From the NCBI RefSeq assembly GCF_031450805.1, contig NZ_JARTVY010000001.1, positions 2,108,001 to 2,172,000 on the forward strand: DNA of 64,000 nucleotides, read 5' to 3'. Below, one piece after another: positions 17,613 through 26,849 of this stretch (its first letter is position 1; each line of letters opens with the position of its first letter). The DNA is from Caballeronia sp031450805. Its GTDB lineage: Bacteria; Pseudomonadota; Gammaproteobacteria; Burkholderiales; Burkholderiaceae. Position numbers and translations under genes: made by a program. Below the pieces are notes generated by a model. The model did no database searches and was not told where the DNA came from. It saw only the letters and a list, made by a program, of their open reading frames with translations.

Positions 17613-18426
17613 GCTGCGCCCGAATCGAACGAATCTGATGGTCTGGCAATGGCTGTTGCTCGTCGCGTGCTTCCTGCTGTGGTACGCGCTCACCAGCCCG
17701 ACGCTTCTGCCGCCTTTTTATTTCGACGACGCGAACAAGGCCGCGTTCTTCTTCGGCGAGCCGCAGAAGGTGCTCGTGCGCATCTGGGAGTGGTTCAGCA
17801 GCGGCGAGATTTACCTCCATCTGTGGGTGACGCTGATCGAGACGGTGCTGGCGTTCGTCATCGGCACGGTCTTCGGTCTCGCGGTCGGGCTATGGCTCGC
17901 GCTCGCCCCGACGATGAGCGCGCTCCTCGATCCGTACATCAAGGCCGCCAACTCGATGCCGCGCGTGATTCTCGCGCCGATCTTCGCGGTCTGGTTCGGT
18001 CTCGGCATCTGGTCGAAGGTCGCCCTCGGCGTGACGCTCGTGTTTTTCATCGTGTTCTTCAATGTCTATCAGGGCGTGAAGGAAGTGAGCCCGGTCGTGC
18101 TCGCGAACGCGCGCATGCTCGGCGCGAATCGCAAGCAACTGCTTCGCTACGTGTATCTGCCGAGCGCGACGAGCTGGGTGTTTTCCAGTCTGCATACGTC
18201 GGTCGGGCTGGCGTTCGTCGGTTCGGTGGTGGGCGAGTATCTCGGCTCGGCGCGCGGGGTCGGCTATCTCATCTTGCAGGCCGAAGGCACGTTCGATATC
18301 AACACGGTGTTCGCCGGTATCCTCGTGCTGACCGCGTTCGCGCTCGTGCTCGACGGACTCGTCGCGCTCGTCGAGCGTCGGCTCATGAAGTGGCAGCCGA
18401 AGAGCGGCGAGACCGAGAAGCTGTAG
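17602..18426 (+). CDS. ABC transporter permease, SsuC/TauC type
   Basis: This 274-residue inner-membrane permease has about six hydrophobic segments, the first at VWQWLLLVACFLLWYALT and others around LIETVLAFVIGTVFGLAVGL and VALGVTLVFFIVFFNVYQGV. The cytoplasmic EAA-like loop that contacts the ATPase is present at about ARMLGANRKQLLRYVYLPSA. The N-terminal periplasmic loop (about residues 31-50) is longer than in E. coli SsuC. The start ATG lies inside the end of the ATPase gene. The transcription unit probably ends here; no intrinsic terminator was recognised in the following 200 bp. Confidence 0.92.
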   Translation: MWNRLRPNRTNLMVWQWLLLVACFLLWYALTSPTLLPPFYFDDANKAAFFFGEPQKVLVRIWEWFSSGEIYLHLWVTLIETVLAFVIGTVFGLAVGLWLALAPTMSALLDPYIKAANSMPRVILAPIFAVWFGLGIWSKVALGVTLVFFIVFFNVYQGVKEVSPVVLANARMLGANRKQLLRYVYLPSATSWVFSSLHTSVGLAFVGSVVGEYLGSARGVGYLILQAEGTFDINTVFAGILVLTAFALVLDGLVALVERRLMKWQPKSGETEKL

Positions 18427-18625
18427 GCCTCCTGCGCGTGATGATACGTGTCAGCCGGTGTCGGCCCGATCGGCGCAGGTGGGTTATCCTTTCGCAAACC
18501 GAATCGATACCATCGCCGCGCTCGCTGCCGCATTGCTGTAAGATTCGGCCCGACTTTCCCGCCTCGGGGCATCGGCGACACGGCGCCTTCGTGACGCGAT
18601 TCACGCGATTTGCGCAAGACAAAGA

Positions 18626-19575
18626 ATGAGATTGGACACCAGCAGTGCGGTGGCGGTGGCGTTGCCACCGCCGATCGGAGATAGCCTCATCGGGCTCGTG
18701 CTCGTCAACAATCTCGTCCGCAACGGCTATCGACCGGTCGTGTTCGGCTGGGTGGCGGAACAGCTCGCGGACGGGCTGCCAGGCGTGGAGGTGCGGCAAC
18801 CGGGCGCGTGTCCGCGCGCTTTCGAGACGGTCATCGAACTCTGGAAGACCGACTACGGCGCGGCGCTCAGCCGTTCGGGACAGACGCTTCGTCTCGACCA
18901 GCTTCCGGAATACGGCGGCACCAAGCATATGGTGGAGCGCATCGTCGATGTCGCGACCCATGTGCTGGAGCTTCGCGAAGTGACGCGTTCGAATGGACTC
19001 GTCGTGCCGGCCGGCGTCATGCGCGGGCGGTTCGCAAATCGCGTGGCTATCCATCCGACCGGCAGTCATCCTGAAAAGATGTGGGATCGCGACAAGTTCA
19101 TTGCGCTGTCGCGCGCGCTCGCGCGGCGTCAGTTCGTGCCGAGCTTTCTGGTTTCGCCGGGCGAAATGTCCGACTGGAACGATGTTGCGCGTGCCGGGCA
19201 TGAAGTGAATGCGCTGCCGCGCCTCGGCGATGTCGCGACGTGGATCGCCGAATCGCGATGGTTCATCGGCAACGATTCGGGGCTTGGGCTCTCGCGTCGT
19301 CCCTCGGCGTGCCGACGCTGACGCTCTTCATGCGACGCGGCCTCGCGCGGTCGTGGAGGCCGGGCTGGGGGCCGGGCGCTATCGTGCTGCCGCCGGCGCT
19401 GGTGCCGTCAGCGGCGTTGAGGGAGCGGTTCTGGAAGCGGCTCCTGAGCGTGCGTCGCGTGATGGCCGCGTTCAGCGCGTTGCAGGGCGCGAACGCGCGC
19501 GAGACGCAGCACCTGCGATCCACTGCGCGGCGGGAGAGGGATGCAGCGCAGGCGACGATATTACCGGATGCCTAG
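18626..19575 (+). pseudogene. Family 9 glycosyltransferase (heptosyltransferase-like), frameshifted
   Basis: Two overlapping frames together encode one glycosyltransferase of about 316 residues. The first (from ATG 18626) covers a GT9-like N-terminal half (VAVALPPPIGDSLIGLVLVN) and reads to WFIGNDSGLG. At that point the expected continuation (about HLASSLGVPTLTLFMRRG) is found only in the next frame. The sequence between GGG (19286-19288) and CTC (19291) has two bases where a codon is required, so one base is missing near 19289. The result is a premature stop at 19319-19321. Past that point the second frame reads normally to a stop at 19573. Intact family members add heptose or similar sugars to lipopolysaccharide core. 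It may be a true pseudogene or a sequencing error. Confidence 0.85.
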
Positions 19576-19602
19576 CCGGCATGCCTGTGTCGCCGGCGCC
19601 CC

Positions 19603-20583
19603 TCACATCGACATCTCCACCACGACCTTCCCTGTGACCCGGCGATTCATCATGTCATCGAGGGCCTGCGCGGTCTCATCGAGCGGATAGCGCCGCGTCA
19701 CGGCGGGACGCAGCTTCCCCGCTCGAATCCACTCGACCATCGTCGCGAATTCGCTGTCTGCAAGCGCAGGTTCGCGCCGCATGTGGTCGCCCCAGAACAC
19801 GCCGACGATGCTCGCGCCTTTCAGCAGCGCGAGATTGAGCGGCAGCTTCGGAATTTCGCCATTCGCGAAGCCGACGACGAGATAGCGCCCGCGCCAGCCG
19901 ATGCTGCGAAACGCCGGCTCCGCATACGCGCCACCGACGGGATCGAATATGACATCGGGGCCATCGCCGCCGGTCAGCGTCCTGACGCGTTCGCGCAAGT
20001 CCTCGTTCGCATAGTCGATGACATCGTCCGCGCCATGTTCGCGGCAGAACGCGAGCTTCTCCTCACTCGACGCCGCCGCGATCACGCGCGCCCCGATTAT
20101 CTTGCCGATCTGCACCGCGGCCAGCCCGACGCCGCCCGCCGCGCCGAGCACGAGCAGCGTGTCGCCGGCTTTCAGCGCGCCGCGATCGACGAGCGCGTGA
20201 TACGACGTGCCATAGGCGATGGTGAAGGCGGCGGCATCGGCGAAATCGACGTCATCGGGCAGCGCGATGCACGCGGCCTCGCTCGCCCGCGCCTGTTCGG
20301 CGAACGCGCCCTGCGCCGTGTAGGCCGCCACGCGCATGCCGGGGCGAAAGCGCGTCACGCTTGCGCCCACTTCACGCACGACGCCCGCGAACTCCGCGCC
20401 CGGCGTGAAGGGCAGCGGCGGCTTGAACTGATACTTGTTCTGAATGATCAGCACGTCAGGGAAATTGACGCTCGCCGCCTTCACGTCGATGACGACTTCG
20501 CCCGCTTCGGGATGCAAGTCGGGCAGCGTCTCGACGGTCAGCGTGTCGGGTAATCCATGCTGGTTGCAGCGAACGGCGCGCAT
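19603..20583 (-). CDS. NADPH:quinone oxidoreductase family protein
   Basis: This 326-residue protein of the zinc-independent medium-chain dehydrogenase/reductase superfamily resembles quinone oxidoreductases, which reduce quinones or enones with NADPH. The GroES-like N-terminal half has AASVNFPDVLIIQNKYQFK and PFTPGAEFAGVV. The Rossmann half has GAAGGVGLAAVQIGK followed by IAAASSEEKLAFCREHGAD. The structural-zinc cysteines of alcohol dehydrogenases are missing, as expected. The start is the ATG behind CAAGGAGACGAC; codons further upstream are not family-like. Its 3' end converges on the frameshifted glycosyltransferase with a 27-bp gap, and it diverges from surE. Confidence 0.88.
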   Translation of the reverse strand: MRAVRCNQHGLPDTLTVETLPDLHPEAGEVVIDVKAASVNFPDVLIIQNKYQFKPPLPFTPGAEFAGVVREVGASVTRFRPGMRVAAYTAQGAFAEQARASEAACIALPDDVDFADAAAFTIAYGTSYHALVDRGALKAGDTLLVLGAAGGVGLAAVQIGKIIGARVIAAASSEEKLAFCREHGADDVIDYANEDLRERVRTLTGGDGPDVIFDPVGGAYAEPAFRSIGWRGRYLVVGFANGEIPKLPLNLALLKGASIVGVFWGDHMRREPALADSEFATMVEWIRAGKLRPAVTRRYPLDETAQALDDMMNRRVTGKVVVEMSM

Positions 20584-20687
20584 GTCGTCTCCTTGTCGAT
20601 AGTCGCTCAGTTTATGACACGGCGCGCACCCCGGACGAGCCCCGGCGAGTCGTCCGCGCGCCATCTTTCCTCGGTTACAATCGCCGG

Positions 20688-21446
20688 ATGCGAATCCTAA
20701 TCAGCAACGACGACGGTTACCTGGCTCGCGGCATCAACGTGCTGCACGACGCCTTGCAGCCGCTCGGCGAAGTGACCGTGATGGCGCCGGAGCAGAACTG
20801 CAGCGGCTCATCGAACTCGCTCACGCTGTCCCGGCCTCTGAGCATCCATCGCGCGGCGAACGGTTTCAATTTCGTGAACGGCACGCCAACCGACTCCGTG
20901 CATATCGCGCTGACCGGCATGCTCGACGAGCAGCCGGACCTCGTCGTGTCCGGCATCAACAACGGGCAGAACGTCGGCGAGGACACGCTGTATTCCGGCA
21001 CCGTTGCGGCGGCCACCGAAGGCTTCATGTTCGGCATTCCGTCCATCGCGTTCTCGCTGGTCGGACGCGACTGGCTGCATCTCGAAGACGCGGCGCGCGT
21101 GGCGGCGGAAATCGTCGCGCATTTCCTCGAGCACCCGATGCCCGGCCATCCGTTGCTCAACGTAAACATTCCCAGTCTGCCGTACGACCAGCTCGGCGAA
21201 TGGCGCGTCACGCGCCTCGGCAAGCGCCATCCTTCGCAGCCCGTCATCCGCCAGACCGATCCGCGCGGCAATCCGATCTATTGGATCGGCCCCTCGGGCG
21301 ATGCACTGGACGCGAGCGAAGGCACCGATTTTCATGCCGTGGCGAACGGCCATGTCTCCATCACGCCGCTTCAGCTCGACCTGACGCATACGCGGCTCAT
21401 GGCGGAAACGCGCGAATGGGCGCGCGCCGGGAGCCGCCGCACATGA
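20688..21446 (+). CDS. surE: 5'/3'-nucleotidase SurE
   Basis: This 252-residue metal-dependent phosphatase acts on nucleoside monophosphates and short polyphosphate and is linked to stationary-phase survival. The metal site starts with the conserved acidic pair in ISNDDGY (residues 5-11), and the serine/asparagine ligands lie in EQNCSGSSNSLTL and VSGINNGQNVGEDTLYSGTV. The length is standard. A TACAAT box ends 6 bases before the ATG and no ribosome site is apparent, so the mRNA could be nearly leaderless. The stop overlaps the pcm start (ATGA). It is the first gene of the surE-pcm-nlpD-rpoS block found across beta- and gammaproteobacteria. Confidence 0.96.
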   Translation: MRILISNDDGYLARGINVLHDALQPLGEVTVMAPEQNCSGSSNSLTLSRPLSIHRAANGFNFVNGTPTDSVHIALTGMLDEQPDLVVSGINNGQNVGEDTLYSGTVAAATEGFMFGIPSIAFSLVGRDWLHLEDAARVAAEIVAHFLEHPMPGHPLLNVNIPSLPYDQLGEWRVTRLGKRHPSQPVIRQTDPRGNPIYWIGPSGDALDASEGTDFHAVANGHVSITPLQLDLTHTRLMAETREWARAGSRRT

Positions 21447-22459
21447 GCGACGAGCGCGCCAAGCGCTTTCCGCTGGCGCTCGCGGACCTCGTGCGCGAGC
21501 CGCGCAAGCCCGCTGGCCGGGCCGATGCATCGCGCGTCAAGCCGGCCGTCGCATCGTCGGGCAAACCCGGCGCGTTGCGGTCCGCCGCAAGCGCGCCGAA
21601 GAGCGGGGCGGCTGCATCCACGTTTTCCGCGAAATCGTCAACCGGTCTCGCGAAACCGGTTCCCGGCACGACGCGCAGTCCGGCTCAAGCGCCGCATCCG
21701 CGTACGAGCGCATTGCGCACTGCGCAGCGCGGCGGCGAGCGCGATGCGCTGAACGGCGCGGCGAACGCTGCGTCGAAAAAAGGCGCGCCCAATGTCGCGC
21801 TGGCCAGCACGCAGACGCTGACCTCGGAACGGGTGCGCGAGCGCATGGTCGAACGGCTGCGCGCCAACGGCATCACCGATTCCCGCGTGCTCAACGCGAT
21901 GTCGGTGGTGCCGCGCCACATGTTCGTCGATCCCGGGCTCGCCGCGCAGGCCTACGAAGACGCCGCGCTGCCCATCGGCCATCACCAGACCATCTCGAAG
22001 CCGTCTGTGGTCGCCCGCATGATCGAACTCGTCGCGGCCGGGCGCACGCTCGACAAGGTGCTCGAGATCGGCACCGGTTGCGGCTATCAGGCGGCGGTGC
22101 TGTCGCAGGTCGCGAAAGAGGTGTATTCCATCGAGCGCGTGCGCCCGCTGTCCGAGCGCGCGAAGCTCAATCTGCGGCCGCTGCGCGTGCCGAACATCCG
22201 GCTTCACTACGGCGACGGCCGCCTCGGCCTGCCGGCGGCGGCGCCTTTCGATGCGATCGTGATCGCATGCGCGGGGCTCGATGTGCCGCAGGCCCTGCTC
22301 GATCAACTGGCGGTGGGTGGCAAGCTCGTCGCGCCGGTCGGATCGCAGGCTGCGCAGTCGCAGGTTCTCACGCTCGTCACGCGCATTTCGGCGACGCAGT
22401 GGCGAGAGTCTCAGCTTGATCGCGTTTTCTTTGTACCTTTAAAATCCGGAGTGATTTGA
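21443..22459 (+). CDS. pcm: Protein-L-isoaspartate O-methyltransferase with N-terminal extension
   Basis: This 338-residue enzyme repairs isoaspartyl damage in ageing proteins by methylating it with S-adenosylmethionine. The catalytic domain starts near residue 125 and contains RMIELVAAGRTLDKVLEIG with the SAM-binding GTGCGYQAAVLSQVA (from about residue 208), plus the conserved HYGDGRLGLP. The first 120 residues are a basic, Ala/Ser/Pro-rich, probably disordered extension absent from E. coli Pcm (about 208 residues). The start overlaps the surE stop; translation is likely coupled. Confidence 0.93.
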   Translation: MSDERAKRFPLALADLVREPRKPAGRADASRVKPAVASSGKPGALRSAASAPKSGAAASTFSAKSSTGLAKPVPGTTRSPAQAPHPRTSALRTAQRGGERDALNGAANAASKKGAPNVALASTQTLTSERVRERMVERLRANGITDSRVLNAMSVVPRHMFVDPGLAAQAYEDAALPIGHHQTISKPSVVARMIELVAAGRTLDKVLEIGTGCGYQAAVLSQVAKEVYSIERVRPLSERAKLNLRPLRVPNIRLHYGDGRLGLPAAAPFDAIVIACAGLDVPQALLDQLAVGGKLVAPVGSQAAQSQVLTLVTRISATQWRESQLDRVFFVPLKSGVI

Positions 22460-22464
22460 CACCG

Positions 22465-23412
22465 ATGAGTATCTTGCGTGCTTTGCGAGAAGGAAGTGCG
22501 GACGTTCGTCTGACGGCGGCGCAACGCGGCGTTTGCGTATTGGCGCTATCCGTGCTGGCGGCCTGTTCGACGCGCATGGACATGGCGCCGGTGGTCGACA
22601 GGACCGGCGCCCCGATCGCCACCGACGCGGCCCAGGCAGCCGCCGCCGCAAACCTTCCGCCGCCGCCGGGCTATTACCGTGTGAAGCCGGGCGACACCCT
22701 ATATCGGATCGCACTGGAAAACGGTCAGAATTATCACGACATCGCCACGTGGAACAACCTGACGAACCCGAATCAGATCGAAGTCGGTCAGTTGGTGCGC
22801 GTCGCGCCTCCGGGCGCCAATCTCGCGGCGGCGACGCCGGGTGTGTCGACGGCTCCGATCGCCGGCGGCGCGGTGCAGGCGCAGCCGCTCGGCGGCACGC
22901 AGCAGCCGGGCGTTGCAGCGGGCGCAACGCCGGGTGCAACATCCCAGCCGCCGTATTACGGTCCGAGTTCGGGCATGGGCGCCGCCACTGGCGAAGCGGG
23001 CAGCGCGCCGGGCGTGCCGGGCGTCGATAGCAGCGCGGCGGCGACTCAGCCGGCGTTCAGCTGGCCCGCACGCGGTCCGATCATCGGTACGTTCGACGAA
23101 GCGAAGAACAAGGGTTTGAATATCGGCGGTGCGGCGGGCGACGCGGTCAACGCTTCAGCGGATGGACGCGTGGTCTACTCCGGAAATGGGCTGCGCGGCT
23201 ACGGCAATCTCATTATCATCAAGCACGACGCTACTTTTCTCACGGCATATGCACATAACCGCGCTTTGATGGTAAAAGAAGGAGACGCGGTGACTAAAGG
23301 GCAGAAGATCGCTGAGATGGGCAACAGCGATTCGGACCGTGTGATGTTGCATTTCGAAGTTCGCCGGCAGGGTAAACCTGTTGACCCACTGAAGTATTTG
23401 CCGCCGCAATAA
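22465..23412 (+). CDS. nlpD: Murein hydrolase activator lipoprotein NlpD
   Basis: This 315-residue outer-membrane lipoprotein activates the amidase AmiC during septal peptidoglycan splitting. The lipobox LAAC places the lipidated cysteine at residue 34. A LysM peptidoglycan-binding domain follows (YRVKPGDTLYRIALENGQN...EVGQLVRV), then a Pro/Gly/Ala linker. A C-terminal LytM (M23) domain carries GLNIGGAAGDAVNA and LHFEVRRQGKPVDP. The first zinc-site histidine is replaced (NIGG instead of HxGxD), so the domain is catalytically dead, as in other NlpD proteins. I chose the ATG at 22465; a TTG three codons earlier is possible. In enterobacteria the rpoS promoter lies inside nlpD, which may also hold here. 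Confidence 0.95.
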   Translation: MSILRALREGSADVRLTAAQRGVCVLALSVLAACSTRMDMAPVVDRTGAPIATDAAQAAAAANLPPPPGYYRVKPGDTLYRIALENGQNYHDIATWNNLTNPNQIEVGQLVRVAPPGANLAAATPGVSTAPIAGGAVQAQPLGGTQQPGVAAGATPGATSQPPYYGPSSGMGAATGEAGSAPGVPGVDSSAAATQPAFSWPARGPIIGTFDEAKNKGLNIGGAAGDAVNASADGRVVYSGNGLRGYGNLIIIKHDATFLTAYAHNRALMVKEGDAVTKGQKIAEMGNSDSDRVMLHFEVRRQGKPVDPLKYLPPQ

Positions 23413-23424
23413 AGCGGAACCATC

Positions 23425-24519
23425 ATGCCGAAAACGAAGCGCCGCCTGCCGCAAGCCGAGACTGAGACGATCAGCCGACCTTTGCAAGTGTCGGTGGAGG
23501 AGGGTGCTTCGACCCATGATGACGACGCCGAGAACATCGACGTCGACGTCGATTCCGAGGAAGAAAGCGGAAGCCGGGACAAGAGCGAAGAAGGCGCCGA
23601 ACGCGCAAACGATTCCGCTCCCGACGCCGACGACTTTCGCTCGCTTCTTCAGGCCGAACTCACGGCCGATACCATCCAGCATTACCTGAACCGCATCAGC
23701 GTGAAGCCGCTGCTTACCGTCGAGGAAGAGCAGCGGTATTCGCGTCTCGCAAAGGCGGGCGAGTTCGAGGCGCGGCAGGTGATGATCGAGCGCAATCTGC
23801 GGCTGGTCGTCAGCATCGCGAAGGGTTACCTGAACCGCGGCGTGCCTTTGCTCGATCTCATCGAAGAGGGCAATCTCGGCCTCATGCATGCCATCGAGAA
23901 GTTTGATCCGACGCGCGGTTTTCGTTTCTCGACATATGCGACATGGTGGATCCGCCAGAGCATCGAACGTGCGATCATGAATCAGGCGCGCACGGTGCGG
24001 CTGCCGGTGCACGTGATCCGCGAACTCAATCAGGTGTTGCGCGCCAAGCGCCATCTGGAAAAAAATTCCGCCAACTCGAACGATGCCGTCGCGCCCGAGC
24101 GCCGCGATGCGAGCATCGACGATATCGCCTATCTCACCGGCAAGACGCCGGAGGAAGTGACCGACATTCTCGCGCTCAACGAACATACCGCGTCGCTCGA
24201 CGCGCCGCTCGATCTCGATCCGGGCAGCAGCCTGCTCGATCTTCTGTCGGACGACCAGAGCCAGTCGCCCGATGCCGAAGTGCAGCATCGCGAACTCGAG
24301 TCGCTCACGCGCCTCTGGCTGTCGCGGCTGTCGGACAAGCATCGGCATGTGATCGAACGACGTTTCGGACTCAATCACATCGAGCCCGCGACGCTCGAAG
24401 AACTGGCCGACGAGATGGGCCTCACGCGCGAACGTGTGCGCCAGATCCAGCAAGAGGCGCTCGTAAGGCTCAAGCGTTTCTTCGCATCGAACGGCGTTCG
24501 CAAGGACGCCGTGCTTTAA
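23425..24519 (+). CDS. rpoS: RNA polymerase sigma factor RpoS
   Basis: This 364-residue stationary-phase and general stress sigma factor has an acidic N-terminal tail (about residues 25-70, rich in Asp/Glu). Region 1.2 follows (DTIQHYLNRISVKPLLTVEE), then region 2 with the core-binding and -10 recognition helices (RNLRLVVSIAKGYLNRGVPL, FSTYATWWIRQSIERAIMNQ). Region 3 comes next, and region 4 with ATLEELADEMGLTRERVRQIQ contacts the -35 box. Length and order match proteobacterial RpoS, with a longer acidic N-terminus than E. coli. It follows nlpD by 12 bp. Confidence 0.97.
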   Translation: MPKTKRRLPQAETETISRPLQVSVEEGASTHDDDAENIDVDVDSEEESGSRDKSEEGAERANDSAPDADDFRSLLQAELTADTIQHYLNRISVKPLLTVEEEQRYSRLAKAGEFEARQVMIERNLRLVVSIAKGYLNRGVPLLDLIEEGNLGLMHAIEKFDPTRGFRFSTYATWWIRQSIERAIMNQARTVRLPVHVIRELNQVLRAKRHLEKNSANSNDAVAPERRDASIDDIAYLTGKTPEEVTDILALNEHTASLDAPLDLDPGSSLLDLLSDDQSQSPDAEVQHRELESLTRLWLSRLSDKHRHVIERRFGLNHIEPATLEELADEMGLTRERVRQIQQEALVRLKRFFASNGVRKDAVL

Positions 24520-24571
24520 AGCTGATCGACGTCCGCGAGGGCGTCGCATCGCCGTACTTCTGCAGGATTCA

Positions 24572-25348
24572 ATGACACCGATTCTCGTATTCGACATCGA
24601 GACCATTCCCGATGTCGACGGCATTCGCCGTCTCGAAGATTTGCCCGACGATCTCTCCGACCGCGAAGTCGCGGACCATGCATTCGCCGCGCGGCGCGAA
24701 CGCGTCGGCAACGATTTTTTGCCGCATCATCTGCAGCGCGTGGCCGCGATCTCCTGCGTGTTCCGCGACAACAACGGCTTCCGGGTCCGCTCGCTGGGCA
24801 CGAAGGACGATGGCGAGGCTGCGCTCATCCAGTCGTTCTATCGCGTGATCGAGAAGTACACGCCGCAACTCGTTTCGTGGAACGGCGGCGGCTTCGATCT
24901 GCCGGTGCTGCATTACCGTGCGCTCGTGCAGGGCATCGCCGCACCGCGATACTGGGATCTCGGACAGGACGATCGCGAGTTCAAGTTCAATAACTACATC
25001 AGCCGCTATCACATGCGGCATATCGATCTGATGGACGTCCTCGCGATGTATCAGGCGCGCGCCAATGCGCCGCTCGATGCGCTCGCCAAACTTTGCGGCT
25101 TTCCGGGCAAGCTCGGCATGGACGGCGGCAAGGTCTGGGAAGCGTATTGCGACGGCCAGCTCGACGAAATCCGCAATTATTGTGAGACCGATGTCGTCAA
25201 CACGTATCTGATGTATTGCCGTTTTCAGATGATGCGCGGCGGTTTCACGCCCGACGAGTACGCCGACGAAATCAACTTCGTGAAGAACGCGCTCGCGCAG
25301 GAAGCATCGCCGCACTGGGCGGAGTATCTCGCCGCGTTCGGGCAATGA
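24572..25348 (+). CDS. Predicted 3'-5' exonuclease, PolB exonuclease-like
   Basis: This 258-residue protein is of the DnaQ-like superfamily, related to the proofreading domain of family B polymerases but standing alone. ExoI is FDIETIPD (catalytic Asp8 and Glu10), ExoII is SWNGGGFDLPVL with its Asp, and ExoIII is YCETDVVNTYLMY with Asp. All acidic catalytic residues are therefore present. The enzyme probably trims DNA or RNA 3' ends. No partner polymerase is nearby; it lies 52 bp after rpoS, so it may be read from the same transcript. Its biological role is not established. Confidence 0.88.
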   Translation: MTPILVFDIETIPDVDGIRRLEDLPDDLSDREVADHAFAARRERVGNDFLPHHLQRVAAISCVFRDNNGFRVRSLGTKDDGEAALIQSFYRVIEKYTPQLVSWNGGGFDLPVLHYRALVQGIAAPRYWDLGQDDREFKFNNYISRYHMRHIDLMDVLAMYQARANAPLDALAKLCGFPGKLGMDGGKVWEAYCDGQLDEIRNYCETDVVNTYLMYCRFQMMRGGFTPDEYADEINFVKNALAQEASPHWAEYLAAFGQ

Positions 25349-25407
25349 CTTCGTGACGTTCGTCTACAATCTCGTGTTTGCCATCCCGTCAGTCAGGAAG
25401 TACGCAG

Positions 25408-26823
25408 GTGTCTGAAGCCGCTCGAAAAAATCCGCATCGCCGCCGCGCCGCGCCGGCCAAATCCGTTACGCCCGATCCCTCGTTCGTCGCGCCCGAAATC
25501 GAAATCGACGCGCTCGATATGGAAGCGCGCGGCGTCGGCCGCACGGTCAACGAGGACGGCGAGCCGGGCAAGGTCATCTTCGTCGAAGGCGCGCTGCCGG
25601 GCGAACGGGTCAGCTACTCCAGCTACCGCAAGAAGCCGAGCTTCGAGCAGGCGCAAGTCGTCAAGGTGCTGCGCGAAAGCGTGATCCGCGCGAAGCCGAA
25701 GTGCCAGTTCTTCGGCACGTGCGGCGGCTGCTCCATGCAGCATCTCGATGTCCGCGCGCAGATCGCCGTGAAGCAGCGCGTGCTGGAAGACAACCTGCAG
25801 CATCTGGCGAAGCTCCGCGCCGAAACCATGTTCCGGCCGATTCACGGTCCGTCGTGGGGATACCGCTATCGCGCGCGGCTGACGGTGCGGCATGTCGAGA
25901 AGAAGGGCGGCGTGCTGGTCGGTTTCCACGAGCGCAAGAGCAGCTACGTCGCGGACATGACGAGCTGCGAGGTGCTTCCGCCGCACGTCTCCGCGATGCT
26001 GGTGCCGCTGCGACACATGGTGGCGGGGCTGTCGATCCGCGATCGCATGCCGCAGATCGAACTTGCCGTCGGAACGGACGTGACTGCGCTCGTGCTGCGC
26101 ATTCTCGAACCGCTCACCGAAGCAGACGAAGCGCTGATTCGCGCGTTCGCCGATGAGCATGACGTGCAGTTCTGGCTCCAGCCGAAGGGGCCGGATACGG
26201 TTTATCCGTTCTATCCGCTCGACCGCGAACTGGCTTATACGCTGCCGGAATTCGATATCCGCATGCCGTTCAGGCCGACCGATTTCACGCAGGTCAATCA
26301 CCAGATCAACCGCGTGCTGGTGGCGCGCGCGCTGAGCCTGCTCGCGCCGCAGCCGTCGGACCGCGTGCTGGACCTGTTCTGCGGCATCGGCAATTTCACG
26401 CTGCCGCTCGCGCGGCTGTCGCGCGAGGTCGTCGGCATAGAGGGAAGCGAAGCGCTGACGGCGCGCGCGCTGGAAAATGCAAAGGCGAATGGCGTCGACG
26501 GCCATACGTCGTTCGCTTGCCGGAATCTCTTCGAAGTCACGGCCGATGATTTCCGCGCGCTAGGCGCATTCGACAAGTTCCTGATCGATCCGCCGCGCGA
26601 AGGCGCGCTCGCGGTATCGAAGGCGCTCGCGCACATCGCGCAAAGCGGCGACGGGCCGCTGCCGGAGCGCATCGTCTATGTGTCGTGCAATCCGGCGACG
26701 CTCGCGCGCGATGCCGGTCTGCTCGTACACGAAGCCGGGTATCGGATGAAGGGGGCCGGCGTCGTGAACATGTTCCCGCATACGTCGCATGTCGAATCGA
26801 TCGCGTTGTTCGAGCGCGACTGA
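25408..26823 (+). CDS. rlmD: 23S rRNA (uracil-1939-C5)-methyltransferase RlmD
   Basis: This 471-residue methyltransferase places m5U at position 1939 of 23S rRNA. An N-terminal TRAM-like domain (IDALDMEARGVGRTVNEDGE) precedes the iron-sulfur motif with cysteines in CQFFGTCGGCSMQHLD and a further Cys in MTSCEVLPP. The C-terminal half has the SAM site VLDLFCGIGNFTLPLA, the DPPREG motif, and the catalytic cysteine in VYVSCNPATLARD. The start is placed at GTG 25408, preceded by AGGAAG at ideal spacing; an upstream TTG at 25378 is in frame but lacks a ribosome site. A bidirectional terminator follows. Confidence 0.95.
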   Translation: MSEAARKNPHRRRAAPAKSVTPDPSFVAPEIEIDALDMEARGVGRTVNEDGEPGKVIFVEGALPGERVSYSSYRKKPSFEQAQVVKVLRESVIRAKPKCQFFGTCGGCSMQHLDVRAQIAVKQRVLEDNLQHLAKLRAETMFRPIHGPSWGYRYRARLTVRHVEKKGGVLVGFHERKSSYVADMTSCEVLPPHVSAMLVPLRHMVAGLSIRDRMPQIELAVGTDVTALVLRILEPLTEADEALIRAFADEHDVQFWLQPKGPDTVYPFYPLDRELAYTLPEFDIRMPFRPTDFTQVNHQINRVLVARALSLLAPQPSDRVLDLFCGIGNFTLPLARLSREVVGIEGSEALTARALENAKANGVDGHTSFACRNLFEVTADDFRALGAFDKFLIDPPREGALAVSKALAHIAQSGDGPLPERIVYVSCNPATLARDAGLLVHEAGYRMKGAGVVNMFPHTSHVESIALFERD

Positions 26824-26849
26824 GGCATCGCCCGATTTCAGCGGACGCC

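Noticed and set aside
18626..19575. Programmed frameshifting in the glycosyltransferase
   Set aside because: No slippery heptamer or stimulatory hairpin is visible at 19286-19291; a one-base deletion explains the break more simply.
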